DNA of 64,000 bases from Clostridium manihotivorum (GTDB lineage: Bacteria; Bacillota; Clostridia; Clostridiales; Clostridiaceae): NCBI RefSeq assembly GCF_004015185.1, contig NZ_CP025746.1, positions 1,691,776 to 1,755,775 on the forward strand. The letters run 5' to 3'. The stretch's first letter is position 1, and the number at the start of each line of letters is the position of its first letter. Under the pieces are notes generated by a model that did no database searches, had not been told where the DNA came from, and worked only from the letters and a program-made list of their open reading frames with translations. Both the position numbers and the translations under genes were made by a program. Positions 8,301 to 16,620 of this stretch are shown in pieces.

Positions 8301-9434
8301 TTTATACCTTGAAAGATTTATTGACGCATTTTTGTCCCTATCCATCCGAGCATTACATGATGGACAAACAAAAACTCTGTCTTTAAGTTTTAAATCTTTC
8401 TTTATTACGCCACAACAAGAACAAGTTTTGCTTGAAGGATAAAACCTATCTGCTTTTACAAATTCAATGCCATTAAATTTACTTTTATATTCTAAGATAC
8501 TAATAAACTTATGGAAACATTGTTCTTGTATAGCCTTTGATAAGTGTCTATTTTTAAGCATCCCCTTTACATTTAAATCTTCAACAACTATTCTGCTTGG
8601 CTTGGTTTTCACTATTGCAGTTGTTGTTTGATGAATATGATTTAAACGTATATTTGAAAGCCTTCTTTGAATAAGTTTTAATTCTCTTTCGAGTTTTTTA
8701 ATATTATTAGTTTTAGTAAATTTATAACGGTTTTCACCTTCCTTTCCTATTCGAATTTTTCCATCTTCATATTTTCTTGAAACTTGTTTCTGCTTTCTTT
8801 TTAACTTCTTTTTTAGTCTTTTCACTTCTTTAGCTTTGTTAATATTTTTAAATGGCTTATCTATATTTGAAACTATTGCTAAATCTTTTAATCCCAAATC
8901 CACACCTATTGATATATCTGTATTTTCTGATATAGTTTCTTTTTTTTCTATGCCTATAGATATATACCAAAACTTACCGTCAAAACTTATTCTTGGATTA
9001 ATATATTTAATATCTGTAGGTATTTGCTCTACTGTTTTAAGCCAACCTACTTTTTCAATTAATACTAAATTTTCTTTAACCTTTAGTTTATCTGTATCAT
9101 TATAGAATGAAGGTTTGCTTTTTCTTCTGCTCTTAAATCTTGGTTTATCCGCTAACCCTTTAAAGAAATTTTTATAAGCATTACAACCATCTTTTACAGC
9201 CTGTTTTGCTACATTATTAGATACTTCATTAAGCCAGTTAAGTTCTGATTTCTTTAAAATAGTTAATTCTTTTCTTAAATCTCCATCTTTTATAAACTTG
9301 CCACCATTTTTGTGATTTTCTTCTTGTCTTGCAAGTGTCCAATTATAAATATATCTTGCAGTACCAACAGACTGCCATAATTTTTGTTCTTGCTCTATAT
9401 TCGGAATAATTCTAACTTTCTTCGCCAGTATCAT
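8289..9434 (-). CDS. tnpB: TnpB RNA-guided nuclease, IS607-type
   Basis: A 381-residue OrfB/TnpB protein. The N-terminal OrfB helix-turn-helix region includes SVGTARYIYNWTLARQEE. RuvC-I GVDLGLKDLAIVS carries the first catalytic Asp, and RuvC-II SRIVVEDLNVKGM carries the Glu. The four-Cys zinc ribbon is CSCCG and CPSC. RuvC-III MDRDKNASINLSR carries the last Asp. All three catalytic acids and the zinc ligands are present, so the nuclease looks intact. Its start overlaps the end of tnpA by 23 nt, implying translational coupling. TnpB proteins are RNA-guided DNA endonucleases that help retain their transposon. Confidence 0.95.
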   Translation of the reverse strand: MILAKKVRIIPNIEQEQKLWQSVGTARYIYNWTLARQEENHKNGGKFIKDGDLRKELTILKKSELNWLNEVSNNVAKQAVKDGCNAYKNFFKGLADKPRFKSRRKSKPSFYNDTDKLKVKENLVLIEKVGWLKTVEQIPTDIKYINPRISFDGKFWYISIGIEKKETISENTDISIGVDLGLKDLAIVSNIDKPFKNINKAKEVKRLKKKLKRKQKQVSRKYEDGKIRIGKEGENRYKFTKTNNIKKLERELKLIQRRLSNIRLNHIHQTTTAIVKTKPSRIVVEDLNVKGMLKNRHLSKAIQEQCFHKFISILEYKSKFNGIEFVKADRFYPSSKTCSCCGVIKKDLKLKDRVFVCPSCNARMDRDKNASINLSRYKKSA

Positions 9435-10035
9435 TCTCTAACAGCTCCTTAATCATTTTCTTTGCTTTATTGGCTCTTTTGCCTTGCAACCTACAACTAA
9501 AAACTGTAACAATTTGAATTAAATCCTCAACTAATTCCTGTTCTTCTGTTTTTTCAGTGTTATCTATTATTTCGATATCAGTCCCATACTTATTACATAG
9601 ATTTTCTATTATTTCAAACCCAAATCTCAGCAACCTATCTTTATATAGAATTATTATCTTTTCAACTTCTGAATTGGTTATCATATCCACCAATTGATTT
9701 AATCCTTTTTTATCGTAATTTATTCCACTTCCTATATCAGTAATAACATCAAATGAGTACCCTTTAGCAATCATGTATGTTTTAACATTTTCAACTTGTC
9801 TTGCTAAATCATCTTTTTGTTTATTACTTGATACTCTACAATATCCAATTACTTTTTTAGTTCTCTTAACAAGTGGCACTTGCAAAACTTGATTAATTTG
9901 TTGTTCAGAATAATAACGGTGTCTACCTTCTGTTATATGATGTGGTTTTAACTTTCCTTCATTATCCCACAATCTTAAAGTTTGAATACTTTTTCCCACT
10001 AATTTTGAGAATTGACCGATTGTATAATACTTCAT
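9412..10035 (-). CDS. tnpA: IS607-type serine recombinase TnpA
   Basis: A 207-residue protein. Residues 1-50 form a MerR-like winged helix (YTIGQFSKLVGKSIQTLRLW and EGRHRYYSEQQINQVL). A serine-recombinase catalytic domain follows, with the nucleophile in GYCRVSSNKQKDDLARQ and catalytic arginines in ILYKDRLLRFGFEII. This fusion order is diagnostic of IS607 transposases, which move through a circular intermediate. The ATG at 10035 has an AGGTGA site. No truncation is visible. Confidence 0.95.
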   Translation of the reverse strand: MKYYTIGQFSKLVGKSIQTLRLWDNEGKLKPHHITEGRHRYYSEQQINQVLQVPLVKRTKKVIGYCRVSSNKQKDDLARQVENVKTYMIAKGYSFDVITDIGSGINYDKKGLNQLVDMITNSEVEKIIILYKDRLLRFGFEIIENLCNKYGTDIEIIDNTEKTEEQELVEDLIQIVTVFSCRLQGKRANKAKKMIKELLENDTGEES

Positions 10036-10137
10036 GCTATCACCTCTTTACACATATTATGACAACATAAAACTAACAATATTCCAATATATTTTAGTGG
10101 GTTTTAGTAGGTGTCTTAAAACTGTTGTATGCCCCCC

Positions 10138-10517
10138 TTATGAACTATCCTACAATTGAAAATCTTAGCATAATTTGTGATAATTTAAAATACGACGTTA
10201 AATTTTTAATAGAAGTTAAATTATATTTTAGTCCATCTATGTTTGTAAATTGTAATTAATTTTGAAATAAGTACAACCGTTTATAGTTATAAGATTAAGA
10301 GTTTAGCTCTTATTTCAAATTAATATAGCTATTAAAATATGATGATTACAAAGAGTTCTTATATAGAAATTAAATTTATACTTGTTTCTAAATATAATTT
10401 TATATAGATCCTTATGGCTATATTTTAATTAATAGTTAAGTTAAGATTTGTATATAGGCAGAGGATTAAATTTAAGTTTTACTAGATATTTACTAATAAA
10501 GGAAAGGGGAAGTGTCA
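10138..10517. other. divergent intergenic region, original upstream region of the permease gene
   Basis: It separates the IS607 left end from the MFS gene. The AAGGGGGG at 10132-10139 (minus strand) is the displaced ribosome binding site of the TauE/SafE gene. A weak, diverged copy of repeat A may lie at about 10358-10445. Otherwise it is AT-rich, and no gene was found. Confidence 0.55.
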
Positions 10518-11750
10518 ATGAGTAAAAGGGGGAGAATTTCACTTGGGGCGCTCAGTCACAAGGATTTTAGATATTTTTTCATAGGTTCTATAGTTTCGTT
10601 AATAGGTACATGGATGCAGAATGCAGGTCAGTCATGGCTTGTTGTAACCTTGACAGATTCAGCCTTAAAGCTTAGTTTCGTAAGCGCTCTGCAGTTTACT
10701 CCTGTATTATTATTTTCCTTATTTGCAGGGGCTTTAATAGATAACTATCCAAAGAAAAAGATATTGCTTATAACTCAATCTATTATGGGAGTTTTAGCTT
10801 TCGTACTAACATTTTTAGTTTTTACTCACAGCATTCAGTACTGGCATATACTAGTTTTAGCAACAATACTGGGCTGTTGCAATGCTGTAGATATGCCTGC
10901 AAGACAGTCCTTTATGATTGAACTTGTAGGAAAAGAGAATTTAATGAATGCAATTGCACTTAATTCTACAGTATTTAATGCGGCAAGGATGGTAGGACCA
11001 GCTGTAGCTGGAATAATGATAAAGGTATTTGGATTCTTTATATGCTTTCTACTAAATGCAGTAAGTTTTATTCCTTTAGTTTATGGTATTTATAAGATTT
11101 CAGCTCAAGGTATTTCTAAAAAGGATACTGATAATAAAAATATGCTGCTGGATGTAAAAGAGGGAGTAAAATATGTATTTAAATCAAAAGAAATTTTATT
11201 TACTATTTTATTAGTGTTTTTTGTATCTACCTTTGCCATGAATTACAGTGTACTGATACCACTTCTTGCTAAGCAAGTATTAAACATGGATTCTGATGGG
11301 TATGGATATCTTATGTCTGCTATGGGGCTTGGATCTATGCTTTCAGCTTTAGTAGTGGCAACTAGAAGTAGAGGGCCAAAAAGGAGCTTGATGTTTTTAG
11401 CTGGCGCAGTAATTTCTATAATGCTTGTATTCACTGGAGCTTTTAAGTCCTATGGAGTTTCAATGATATGCTTATTTATAGCTGGAATATTTAATGTTTT
11501 ATTTTCAACAAATGCAAACTCTACAATTCAACTAAAGTCAAAAGATGAGTTTAGGGGTAGAGTAATGAGTGTTTATGCAATGGTATTTGCAGGAGCGACT
11601 CCTTTAGGAAGCTTATTTGAAGGCGTTATATCTAAGTGGTTAGGAATTACTGATGCTTTTATAATATCTGGAGTTGTTACTATTATAATAGGAATTATTT
11701 TGTATGTAATGATGAATAAAAGGTCAAGTAATTTAAAAAGTGTAGCATAA
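10518..11750 (+). CDS. MFS transporter, EntS/DUF894-like exporter
   Basis: A 410-residue major facilitator protein with about 12 hydrophobic segments. Features of the EntS-like (DUF894) drug/siderophore exporter group are GALSHKDFRYFFIGSIVSLIG at the N terminus, WMQNAGQSWLVVTLTDSA, and the mid-protein DMPARQSFMIELVG and LNSTVFNAARMVGPAVAG. The substrate cannot be predicted. A GTG at 10512 is in frame, but the ATG at 10518 is 7 nt from a GGGGA site. It stands alone, upstream of the S-box region. Confidence 0.85.
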   Translation: MSKRGRISLGALSHKDFRYFFIGSIVSLIGTWMQNAGQSWLVVTLTDSALKLSFVSALQFTPVLLFSLFAGALIDNYPKKKILLITQSIMGVLAFVLTFLVFTHSIQYWHILVLATILGCCNAVDMPARQSFMIELVGKENLMNAIALNSTVFNAARMVGPAVAGIMIKVFGFFICFLLNAVSFIPLVYGIYKISAQGISKKDTDNKNMLLDVKEGVKYVFKSKEILFTILLVFFVSTFAMNYSVLIPLLAKQVLNMDSDGYGYLMSAMGLGSMLSALVVATRSRGPKRSLMFLAGAVISIMLVFTGAFKSYGVSMICLFIAGIFNVLFSTNANSTIQLKSKDEFRGRVMSVYAMVFAGATPLGSLFEGVISKWLGITDAFIISGVVTIIIGIILYVMMNKRSSNLKSVA

Positions 11751-11963
11751 GCTAGGTAGAAAACTATAGCACTTAACATAGTCTTCCGATAAGAATAGTG
11801 GTTAAAAAATAATAAATAATTATGTAATGTAATAGATTTCTTTACGAAATTGTTAATATTGTTCATAAATTAATAATATTTTCTTAATAATTATAAAAAC
11901 TATTGATTTAATCAGAAAAAAATATTATAGTAATGTCAATGGAAAACAAAATAAATATTATCG

Positions 11964-12077
11964 TTCTTATCTAGAGAGGTGGAGGGACTGGCCCGATGAA
12001 GCCCGGCAACCGGTATATGTTCATATACATATACAAAGGTGCCAATTCCTGCGACGCATTGCGTTGAGAGATGAGGG
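11964..12077 (+). promoter_or_regulatory. SAM-I (S-box) riboswitch
   Basis: Conserved blocks in order: CTTATC pairing with GATGAG (P1), AGAGGTGGAGGGACTGGCCC, GATGAAGCCCGGCAACC, then AAGGTGCCAATTCCTGC and GAGAGATGAGGG. P3/P4 arms include the variable TATATGT/ACATATA stem. This is the SAM-I aptamer upstream of a methionine importer: with SAM bound, the terminator just downstream forms and metNIQ is switched off. Confidence 0.96.
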
Positions 12078-12095
12078 TAAATGTAAGGCTTATAT

Positions 12096-12123
12096 CGCCG
12101 GAGTTTATTCTCCGGCGTTTTTT
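12096..12123 (+). terminator. S-box expression-platform terminator
   Basis: An 8-bp GC-rich stem CGCCGGAG/CTCCGGCG with a 6-nt loop and a T6 run lies 18 nt after the aptamer. It acts as the riboswitch-controlled terminator for the met operon. Confidence 0.92.
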
Positions 12124-12184
12124 GTGCTTAGTATAAATTGGACTTATATTAAGGATGAAAAAAAGGAATGATTGGTCTTCATAT

Positions 12185-12228
12185 TTTTCTCATGTAAGTT
12201 AGAAAAGGCAGATGGGCAAAGAAGTTGA
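12185..12228 (+). repeat. repeat family B, degenerate partial copy
   Basis: It keeps TTTTCTCATGTAAG, GAAAAGGCAGATG and GGCAAAGAAG blocks in family B order, but has lost the CTGCC arm and the terminator hairpin. It lies in the leader between the S-box terminator and metN, where a functional terminator would block the operon. Confidence 0.5.
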
Positions 12229-12305
12229 CTGGTGACCTTTATAATTTTTTGCAGCATTTATCTGATAGTAATTATTTGTTGACAACTATTTTGAGGGGGA
12301 TTTGT

Positions 12306-13271
12306 ATGATAAAGATTGAAGGGCTAAATAAGAGTTTCAACGATATACAAGTTCTTAAAGACATTAATCTAGATATAAATGAGGGCGAAATATTTGGATT
12401 GGTTGGCCATAGTGGGGCAGGAAAGTCAACCTTGCTTAGATGTCTAAATGGACTTGAGTCCTATAATACAGGTAGTGTAACTGTAAGAGGACAAGAGGTA
12501 AAAGACCTAAAAGGTAAGGAAATGAGAAGTTTTAGAAAAGATTTAGGAATGATATTCCAGCATTTTTCTCTACTTGAGAGAAAAAATGTTTATGACAACA
12601 TAGCTTTACCGATGGAATGTTGGGGCATACCAAAGGCTAAAATTAAGGCTAGAGTTGATGAACTTCTAAAGATTGTAGGACTAGAAGATAAGGCGAAAAG
12701 TAAGCCAAGGCAGCTTAGTGGTGGACAAAAACAAAGAGTAGCAATTGCAAGAGCATTGGCCCTTGAACCTAATATACTTCTTTGTGATGAAGCTACATCA
12801 GCACTAGATCCAAAAACAACTAAATCAATATTATCACTTTTAAGAGAAATAAATGAGAAACTTGGAATAACAATAATTATAGTTACTCATCAAATGGAAG
12901 TAGTTAAAGAGGTATGTCAGAGAGTTGCAATACTTGAAGGTGGAGAGGTTCTTGAAGTTGGACATGTAGAGGAACTATTCTTAAGACATACTAAGGCTTT
13001 AAAGAATCTTCTTGGAGAAGAAGAGGTCTTACCAAATGAAGGAGTAAACATAAAGATATTATTCCCTAAGGATAACTCACATCAAAGCATAATAACATCC
13101 ATGGCAAGAGATCTTGATATAGATTTTTCAATAGTTTGGGGTAAACTTGAAAGATTTAGAGATGATGTACTTGGTTCACTAGTAATTAATGTAGGCGAGG
13201 ATAAAAAGGAAAGCATAATTAATTACTTGGATTCAAAGCATGTTGGATGGGAGGTTAGTACAAATGAGTGA
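12306..13271 (+). CDS. metN: methionine ABC transporter ATP-binding protein
   Basis: A 321-residue ATPase. Walker A is GHSGAGKSTLL, the Q-loop is FQHFSLL, the signature is LSGGQKQR, Walker B is ILLCDEATSALD, and the switch His is in VTHQMEVV. About 80 C-terminal residues form the ACT-like NIL domain, which in MetN senses intracellular methionine and shuts down transport. An in-frame upstream extension to 12225 lacks a ribosome binding site; the ATG at 12306 follows GAGGGGGA. S-box control upstream and metI/metQ downstream support methionine as substrate. Overlaps metI by 8 nt. Confidence 0.95.
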   Translation: MIKIEGLNKSFNDIQVLKDINLDINEGEIFGLVGHSGAGKSTLLRCLNGLESYNTGSVTVRGQEVKDLKGKEMRSFRKDLGMIFQHFSLLERKNVYDNIALPMECWGIPKAKIKARVDELLKIVGLEDKAKSKPRQLSGGQKQRVAIARALALEPNILLCDEATSALDPKTTKSILSLLREINEKLGITIIIVTHQMEVVKEVCQRVAILEGGEVLEVGHVEELFLRHTKALKNLLGEEEVLPNEGVNIKILFPKDNSHQSIITSMARDLDIDFSIVWGKLERFRDDVLGSLVINVGEDKKESIINYLDSKHVGWEVSTNE

Positions 13272-13923
13272 TAATTTTATGGATTTTTTTAATCTAGTTC
13301 TAGTTCCAGCCTTAGGCAAAACTCTTTATATGGTTATAATTTCAACTATTATTGCAAGTATATTGGGATTTATATTAGCGATTATACTTATAATAACTGA
13401 TAGGAATGGATTAAAGCCTAATAGAGTAATATTTAGTATATTAGATTTTGTAATAAATATATTTAGAAGCTTTCCATTTATTATATTAATAGTTGCTATA
13501 ATACCACTTACTAGATTTATAGTAGGCAAAAGTATAGGTGAGACTGCAGCTTTAGTTCCTTTAACAATCGGGGCAGCGCCATTTATAGCTAGAGTTATAG
13601 AAGGTGCTTTAAAGGAAGTAGACAAGGGTCTTATAGAAGCTGCAAAATCTTTCGGAGCTTCTGATACTCAGATAATATTTAAGGTTATGGTTAAAGAAGC
13701 AATGCCATCCATAATATCTGGTGTAACTCTTTCGGTAATATCAATATTAGGATACTCAGCAATGGCTGGTGCAGTAGGTGCAGGTGGTCTTGGAGCTGTA
13801 GCTTTAACCTATGGATATCAAAGATTTGATAACCAAGTAATGTTTTATACTGTATTTACCTTAATAGTGCTAGTTCAAATTCTTCAGTCTATAGGTAACC
13901 TAGCATATAAAAAATTGAGATAA
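13264..13923 (+). CDS. metI: methionine ABC transporter permease
   Basis: A 219-residue inner-membrane permease with about five hydrophobic segments and the EAA coupling loop EAAKSFGASDTQIIFKVMVK. This length and layout match the MetI family. It pairs as a homodimer with MetN and imports methionine delivered by MetQ. The ATG at 13264 overlaps the end of metN by 8 nt and has GGGAGGT inside metN, indicating translational coupling. The longer frame from 13240 lacks this support. Confidence 0.94.
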   Translation: MSDNFMDFFNLVLVPALGKTLYMVIISTIIASILGFILAIILIITDRNGLKPNRVIFSILDFVINIFRSFPFIILIVAIIPLTRFIVGKSIGETAALVPLTIGAAPFIARVIEGALKEVDKGLIEAAKSFGASDTQIIFKVMVKEAMPSIISGVTLSVISILGYSAMAGAVGAGGLGAVALTYGYQRFDNQVMFYTVFTLIVLVQILQSIGNLAYKKLR

Positions 13924-13949
13924 AGCATAGTAAAAAGGGGGCATAATAT

Positions 13950-14759
13950 ATGAAAAAAATATTAACACTAGTATTAACAGCAGCTTTAGCTCTTTCTTTA
14001 GCCGGTTGTGGTAAAAAGGAGCAAAGCGTTAAAAAAGATGATAACAAAACAAGTATAGTAGTTGGGGCTACTTTAAAACCAGCTGGAGAAGTGCTTAATT
14101 ATTTGAAAAGTGACTTTGAAGCAAAAGGATATAAGCTTGAAGTTAAGATATTTGATGACTATGTTGCACCAAATACAGCCTTAGAAGAAGGTTCAGTAGA
14201 TGCTAATCTATTTCAACATGAACCTTATTTATTAAAATTTAATCAGGATCATGGTACTAACTTAGTGGCAGTGAAGAAAATCTATCTTCCACCTCTTGGT
14301 GCATATTCTAAAAAGATAAAAGACATAAAAGATCTAAAGAACAAAGCAGTTATAGCAGTTCCTTCTGATGCTACAAATGAATCAAGAGCTCTAAAGCTAT
14401 TAGAGGCTCAAGGAATATTTAAGCTCAAACAAAAGGATTTAGTTACAAAGGTTGATATAGCTGAAAATACTAAAAATGTAGAGATTCAAGAAGTGGATGC
14501 GGCACAGCTTCCAAGAGTTTTACAGGATGTTGATGTTGCAATAATAAATGCAAGTTATGCATTGCCAGCAGGCTTGGATCCTAAGAAGGATACATTGTTC
14601 TCAGAAAGTAAGGATTCGCCATATGCCAATGTTCTTGCTACTAAGAAAGGCAATGAAAATGCAAAATGGGTTAAAGATTTAAGCGATGTACTTACATCAG
14701 ATAAAGCTAAGAAATATATAGAAGAACAATACAAAGGAAGTATATTACCAGTATTCTAA
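13950..14759 (+). CDS. metQ: MetQ substrate-binding lipoprotein 1
   Basis: A 269-residue NlpA/MetQ-family lipoprotein. The signal peptide ends in the lipobox LSLAGC, with the lipidated Cys at about residue 20. Family blocks are VGATLKPAGEVLNYLK, KIFDDYVAPNTALEEGSVDA, LFQHEPYLLKF and AVPSDATNESRALKLL. It is anchored outside the membrane and presents methionine to MetNI. It starts 26 nt after metI with an AAGGGGG site and belongs to the S-box operon. Confidence 0.93.
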   Translation: MKKILTLVLTAALALSLAGCGKKEQSVKKDDNKTSIVVGATLKPAGEVLNYLKSDFEAKGYKLEVKIFDDYVAPNTALEEGSVDANLFQHEPYLLKFNQDHGTNLVAVKKIYLPPLGAYSKKIKDIKDLKNKAVIAVPSDATNESRALKLLEAQGIFKLKQKDLVTKVDIAENTKNVEIQEVDAAQLPRVLQDVDVAIINASYALPAGLDPKKDTLFSESKDSPYANVLATKKGNENAKWVKDLSDVLTSDKAKKYIEEQYKGSILPVF

Positions 14760-14912
14760 CTAACCGCTATATTTTATTGAAATTGATGAATTACTTTTCA
14801 GATACTTTAGTGAGCTTGACAAAGAAGTTCACATAATATCTCTATCAATTCCAATAATATTAAGTATAGCTAGATTTATAAATTTAATTTAAATTATGGA
14901 GGGAAAAATATT

Positions 14913-15731
14913 ATGAAATTTAAGAAGATATTAACATTAGGTTTAACACTTGCACTAGCAGGTTCACTAGCAGCTTGTGGAGCTAAGAAAGATACAGCAT
15001 CATCAGGTTCAAAGAATGATAAGGTTATAACAATAGGTGCATCACCTACACCGCATGCAGAAATATTAGAACAAGCAGTTAAGCCTTTACTTGAAAAAGA
15101 AGGTTATACTTTAAATATTAAAGTATTTGATGATTATGTATTACCTAACACTGCATTAGATGAAGGATCAATAGATGCTAACTACTTCCAACACATTCCT
15201 TACTTAAATAAGACAATTCAAGAAAAGGGATATAATCTTACTTATACAGTTAAAGTTCATATAGAACCAATTAGAGTTTACTCAGACAAATTAACTAAGT
15301 TAGAAGATATAAAAGACGGAGCTGAAATAGCAGTTCCAAATGATGCTACTAACGAGGCAAGAGCTCTAAAGTTACTTGCAAAGAACAATCTTATAAAGGT
15401 TAAAGATGGAGAATTAGTAACTGTTAAAGATATAACTGACAATCCAAAGAAGCTTAAGTTTACTGAACTTGAAGCAACTCAATTGCCAACTGTTCTAAAG
15501 GATGTTACTGCTGCTGTTATTAATACAAACGTAGCTTTAAGCGCAAAGCTTGATCCTAACAAGGCGTTAGCTGTAGAAGATAAAGATTCACCATATGCTA
15601 ACGTAATTGCTGTTAAGAAAGGTAACGAAAATAGCGATAAGATAAAAGCATTAGACAAAGCAATAAACTCTCCTGAAGTTAAGAAGTTTATAGAAGATAA
15701 ATATAAGGGAAGCATAGTTGCTGCATTTTAA
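14913..15731 (+). CDS. MetQ-like substrate-binding lipoprotein 2
   Basis: A 272-residue paralogue of the preceding gene. The lipobox is LAGSLAACG. The same blocks are seen (GASPTPHAEILEQ, KVFDDYVLPNTALDEGSIDA, AVPNDATNEARALKLL). The two proteins are similar throughout but clearly diverged, for example PTPHAEI against LKPAGEV at the ligand region. The second may therefore prefer another ligand, such as a methionine isomer or derivative, which is inference only. It has its own GGAGGG site and follows metQ by 153 nt. No convincing separate promoter was found, so it is probably the last gene of the met operon. Confidence 0.88.
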   Translation: MKFKKILTLGLTLALAGSLAACGAKKDTASSGSKNDKVITIGASPTPHAEILEQAVKPLLEKEGYTLNIKVFDDYVLPNTALDEGSIDANYFQHIPYLNKTIQEKGYNLTYTVKVHIEPIRVYSDKLTKLEDIKDGAEIAVPNDATNEARALKLLAKNNLIKVKDGELVTVKDITDNPKKLKFTELEATQLPTVLKDVTAAVINTNVALSAKLDPNKALAVEDKDSPYANVIAVKKGNENSDKIKALDKAINSPEVKKFIEDKYKGSIVAAF

Positions 15732-15740
15732 TAATTGGAT

Positions 15741-15866
15741 CTGTTAAAGTACAGTGTTGAAATTAAGTGGTCAGTCATCCGATGCTTTGATGAGCTTACG
15801 CTAATTACTCGCTCATAGAGCATCTCCTTCATAACCACATAATTTCAACAATACTATTAAACATAG
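15741..15866. repeat. repeat family C, complete copy
   Basis: A long palindrome: arms TGTTGAAATTAAGTGG (15755-15770) and CCACATAATTTCAACA (15835-15850). An inner GATGAGC...GCTCAT-type stem and GATGCT/AGCATC pairings are also visible. The outer flanks CTGTTAA and TTAAACA extend the symmetry. The same arrangement recurs at 29021 and 51511. Confidence 0.75.
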
Positions 15867-15888
15867 CCTAATAGTTAGGTAAATAAGT

Positions 15889-15919
15889 AAAAGCCTCTGA
15901 GATTTCAGTGGCTTTTTTT
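15889..15919 (+). terminator. terminator of the met operon
   Basis: An AAGCC-CTGA stem pairs with TCAG-GGCTT, with one mismatch, followed by T7. It lies about 160 nt after metQ2, beyond the family C palindrome. Confidence 0.7.
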
Positions 15920-16020
15920 CATTCTTTAGTAAATTATATTTTAAATAAATCAGTAAATAAATATGATTGTATAGCTTAAATTGATATATAGGAGAAAAAA
16001 TAAAAAAAGCAGATTATGTT

Positions 16021-16102
16021 GCCTGCCAGATTTTTTACATATACATTCGGAAAGGCAGATACGCAGAAAAATCACTAAAGAAGACCGCTTTAGAGATCTT
16101 TT
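16021..16102 (+). repeat. repeat family B, copy 3
   Basis: GCCTGCCAGATTTTTTAC, GGAAAGGCAGATACGC and a terminator-like hairpin TCACTAAAG-AAGACCG-CTTTAGAGA followed by a T-rich run. It lies between the met operon terminator and the RDD gene. Confidence 0.75.
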
Positions 16103-16174
16103 GCAATGTAATTTTATGATTTACAGATTTGTGTTAATGTAGTATATTTAAATAATGGTAAAAAGGAGATTTCT

Positions 16175-16219
16175 ATGAAAATACACATAAATTATTGGAG
16201 GTATTGTCATGCTAGATAA
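16175..16219 (+). CDS. possible 14-codon leader ORF overlapping the RDD gene start
   Basis: ATG at 16175 follows a strong AAAAGGAGAT site at 7 nt. The frame encodes MKIHINYWRYCHAR and stops at 16217-16219, overlapping the downstream ATG at 16209 by 11 nt in another frame. The downstream gene's ribosome binding site lies inside this ORF. Such an arrangement would couple translation of the RDD protein to the leader. No homology can be claimed for a peptide this short. Confidence 0.4.
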   Translation: MKIHINYWRYCHAR

Positions 16220-16607
16220 AGAAAACCTAAATGAAAACGAACAAAATGAAGAAGTAAATGTGGGAGAAGAGGTCAACACTGCTAAAGAAGAAGCTGTAGT
16301 TGAACAGTCAACAGAAGAAATAGTAGATAGAGAAGAAAAAGTTGACCATGAAACTGATAAACCTTATAAAGCAGGCTTTTTCGTGAGACTTGTAGGAAAT
16401 ATAATGGATCAAACAATAGCATTAGCTTTTGCCGTGATATTGTATTTTGTTTTTGAAAAGGTACTACCATTATTAGGATATGAAGTAATAGATAAAGTAG
16501 GAATATTTTTAATTATGTATATAGTAGCAAATGTTTTGTGCTTAACAATAATTGAAAGTACAAAGCTAGGTACTTCAGTTGGAAAGAAGATACTAAGAAT
16601 AAAATAG
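16209..16607 (+). CDS. RDD-family membrane protein with acidic N-terminal tail
   Basis: A 132-residue protein. Residues 1-55 are strongly acidic and low in complexity (runs of Glu, Asp and Asn, with EEVNVGEEVNTAKEEAVVEQ). The RDD domain follows: AGFFVRLVGNIMDQTIAL with the Arg and Asp that name the family, two hydrophobic segments, and GTSVGKKILRIK at the end. RDD proteins are poorly characterised; some are linked to ion transport. The ATG at 16209 follows GGAGG. It ends 13 nt before rlmD, with which it probably shares a transcript. Confidence 0.8.
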   Translation: MLDKENLNENEQNEEVNVGEEVNTAKEEAVVEQSTEEIVDREEKVDHETDKPYKAGFFVRLVGNIMDQTIALAFAVILYFVFEKVLPLLGYEVIDKVGIFLIMYIVANVLCLTIIESTKLGTSVGKKILRIK

Positions 16608-16620
16608 ACAGGAGTAACAT

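Larger units (their letters stand above)
8132..10131 (-). mobile_element. IS607-family insertion sequence (tnpA serine recombinase + tnpB)
   Basis: A 2.0-kb element with overlapping tnpA and tnpB genes, both on the minus strand. GG dinucleotides flank it at both ends (minus-strand GG at 10133-10132 and at 8131-8130), as expected for IS607 elements, which recombine at GG and make no target duplication. Both ends carry a CTACTAAAA-type motif in opposite orientation (8143-8151, and the reverse complement near 10103-10111). Joining the outer flanks recreates a continuous ribosome binding site and start for the permease gene. Boundaries are inferred from that reconstruction. Confidence 0.8.

Noticed and set aside
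14816..14838. TTGACA upstream of the second metQ gene as a promoter
   Set aside because: The nearest TAATAT lies only 12 bp downstream, too close for a sigma-A -10 box, and no better -10 exists.
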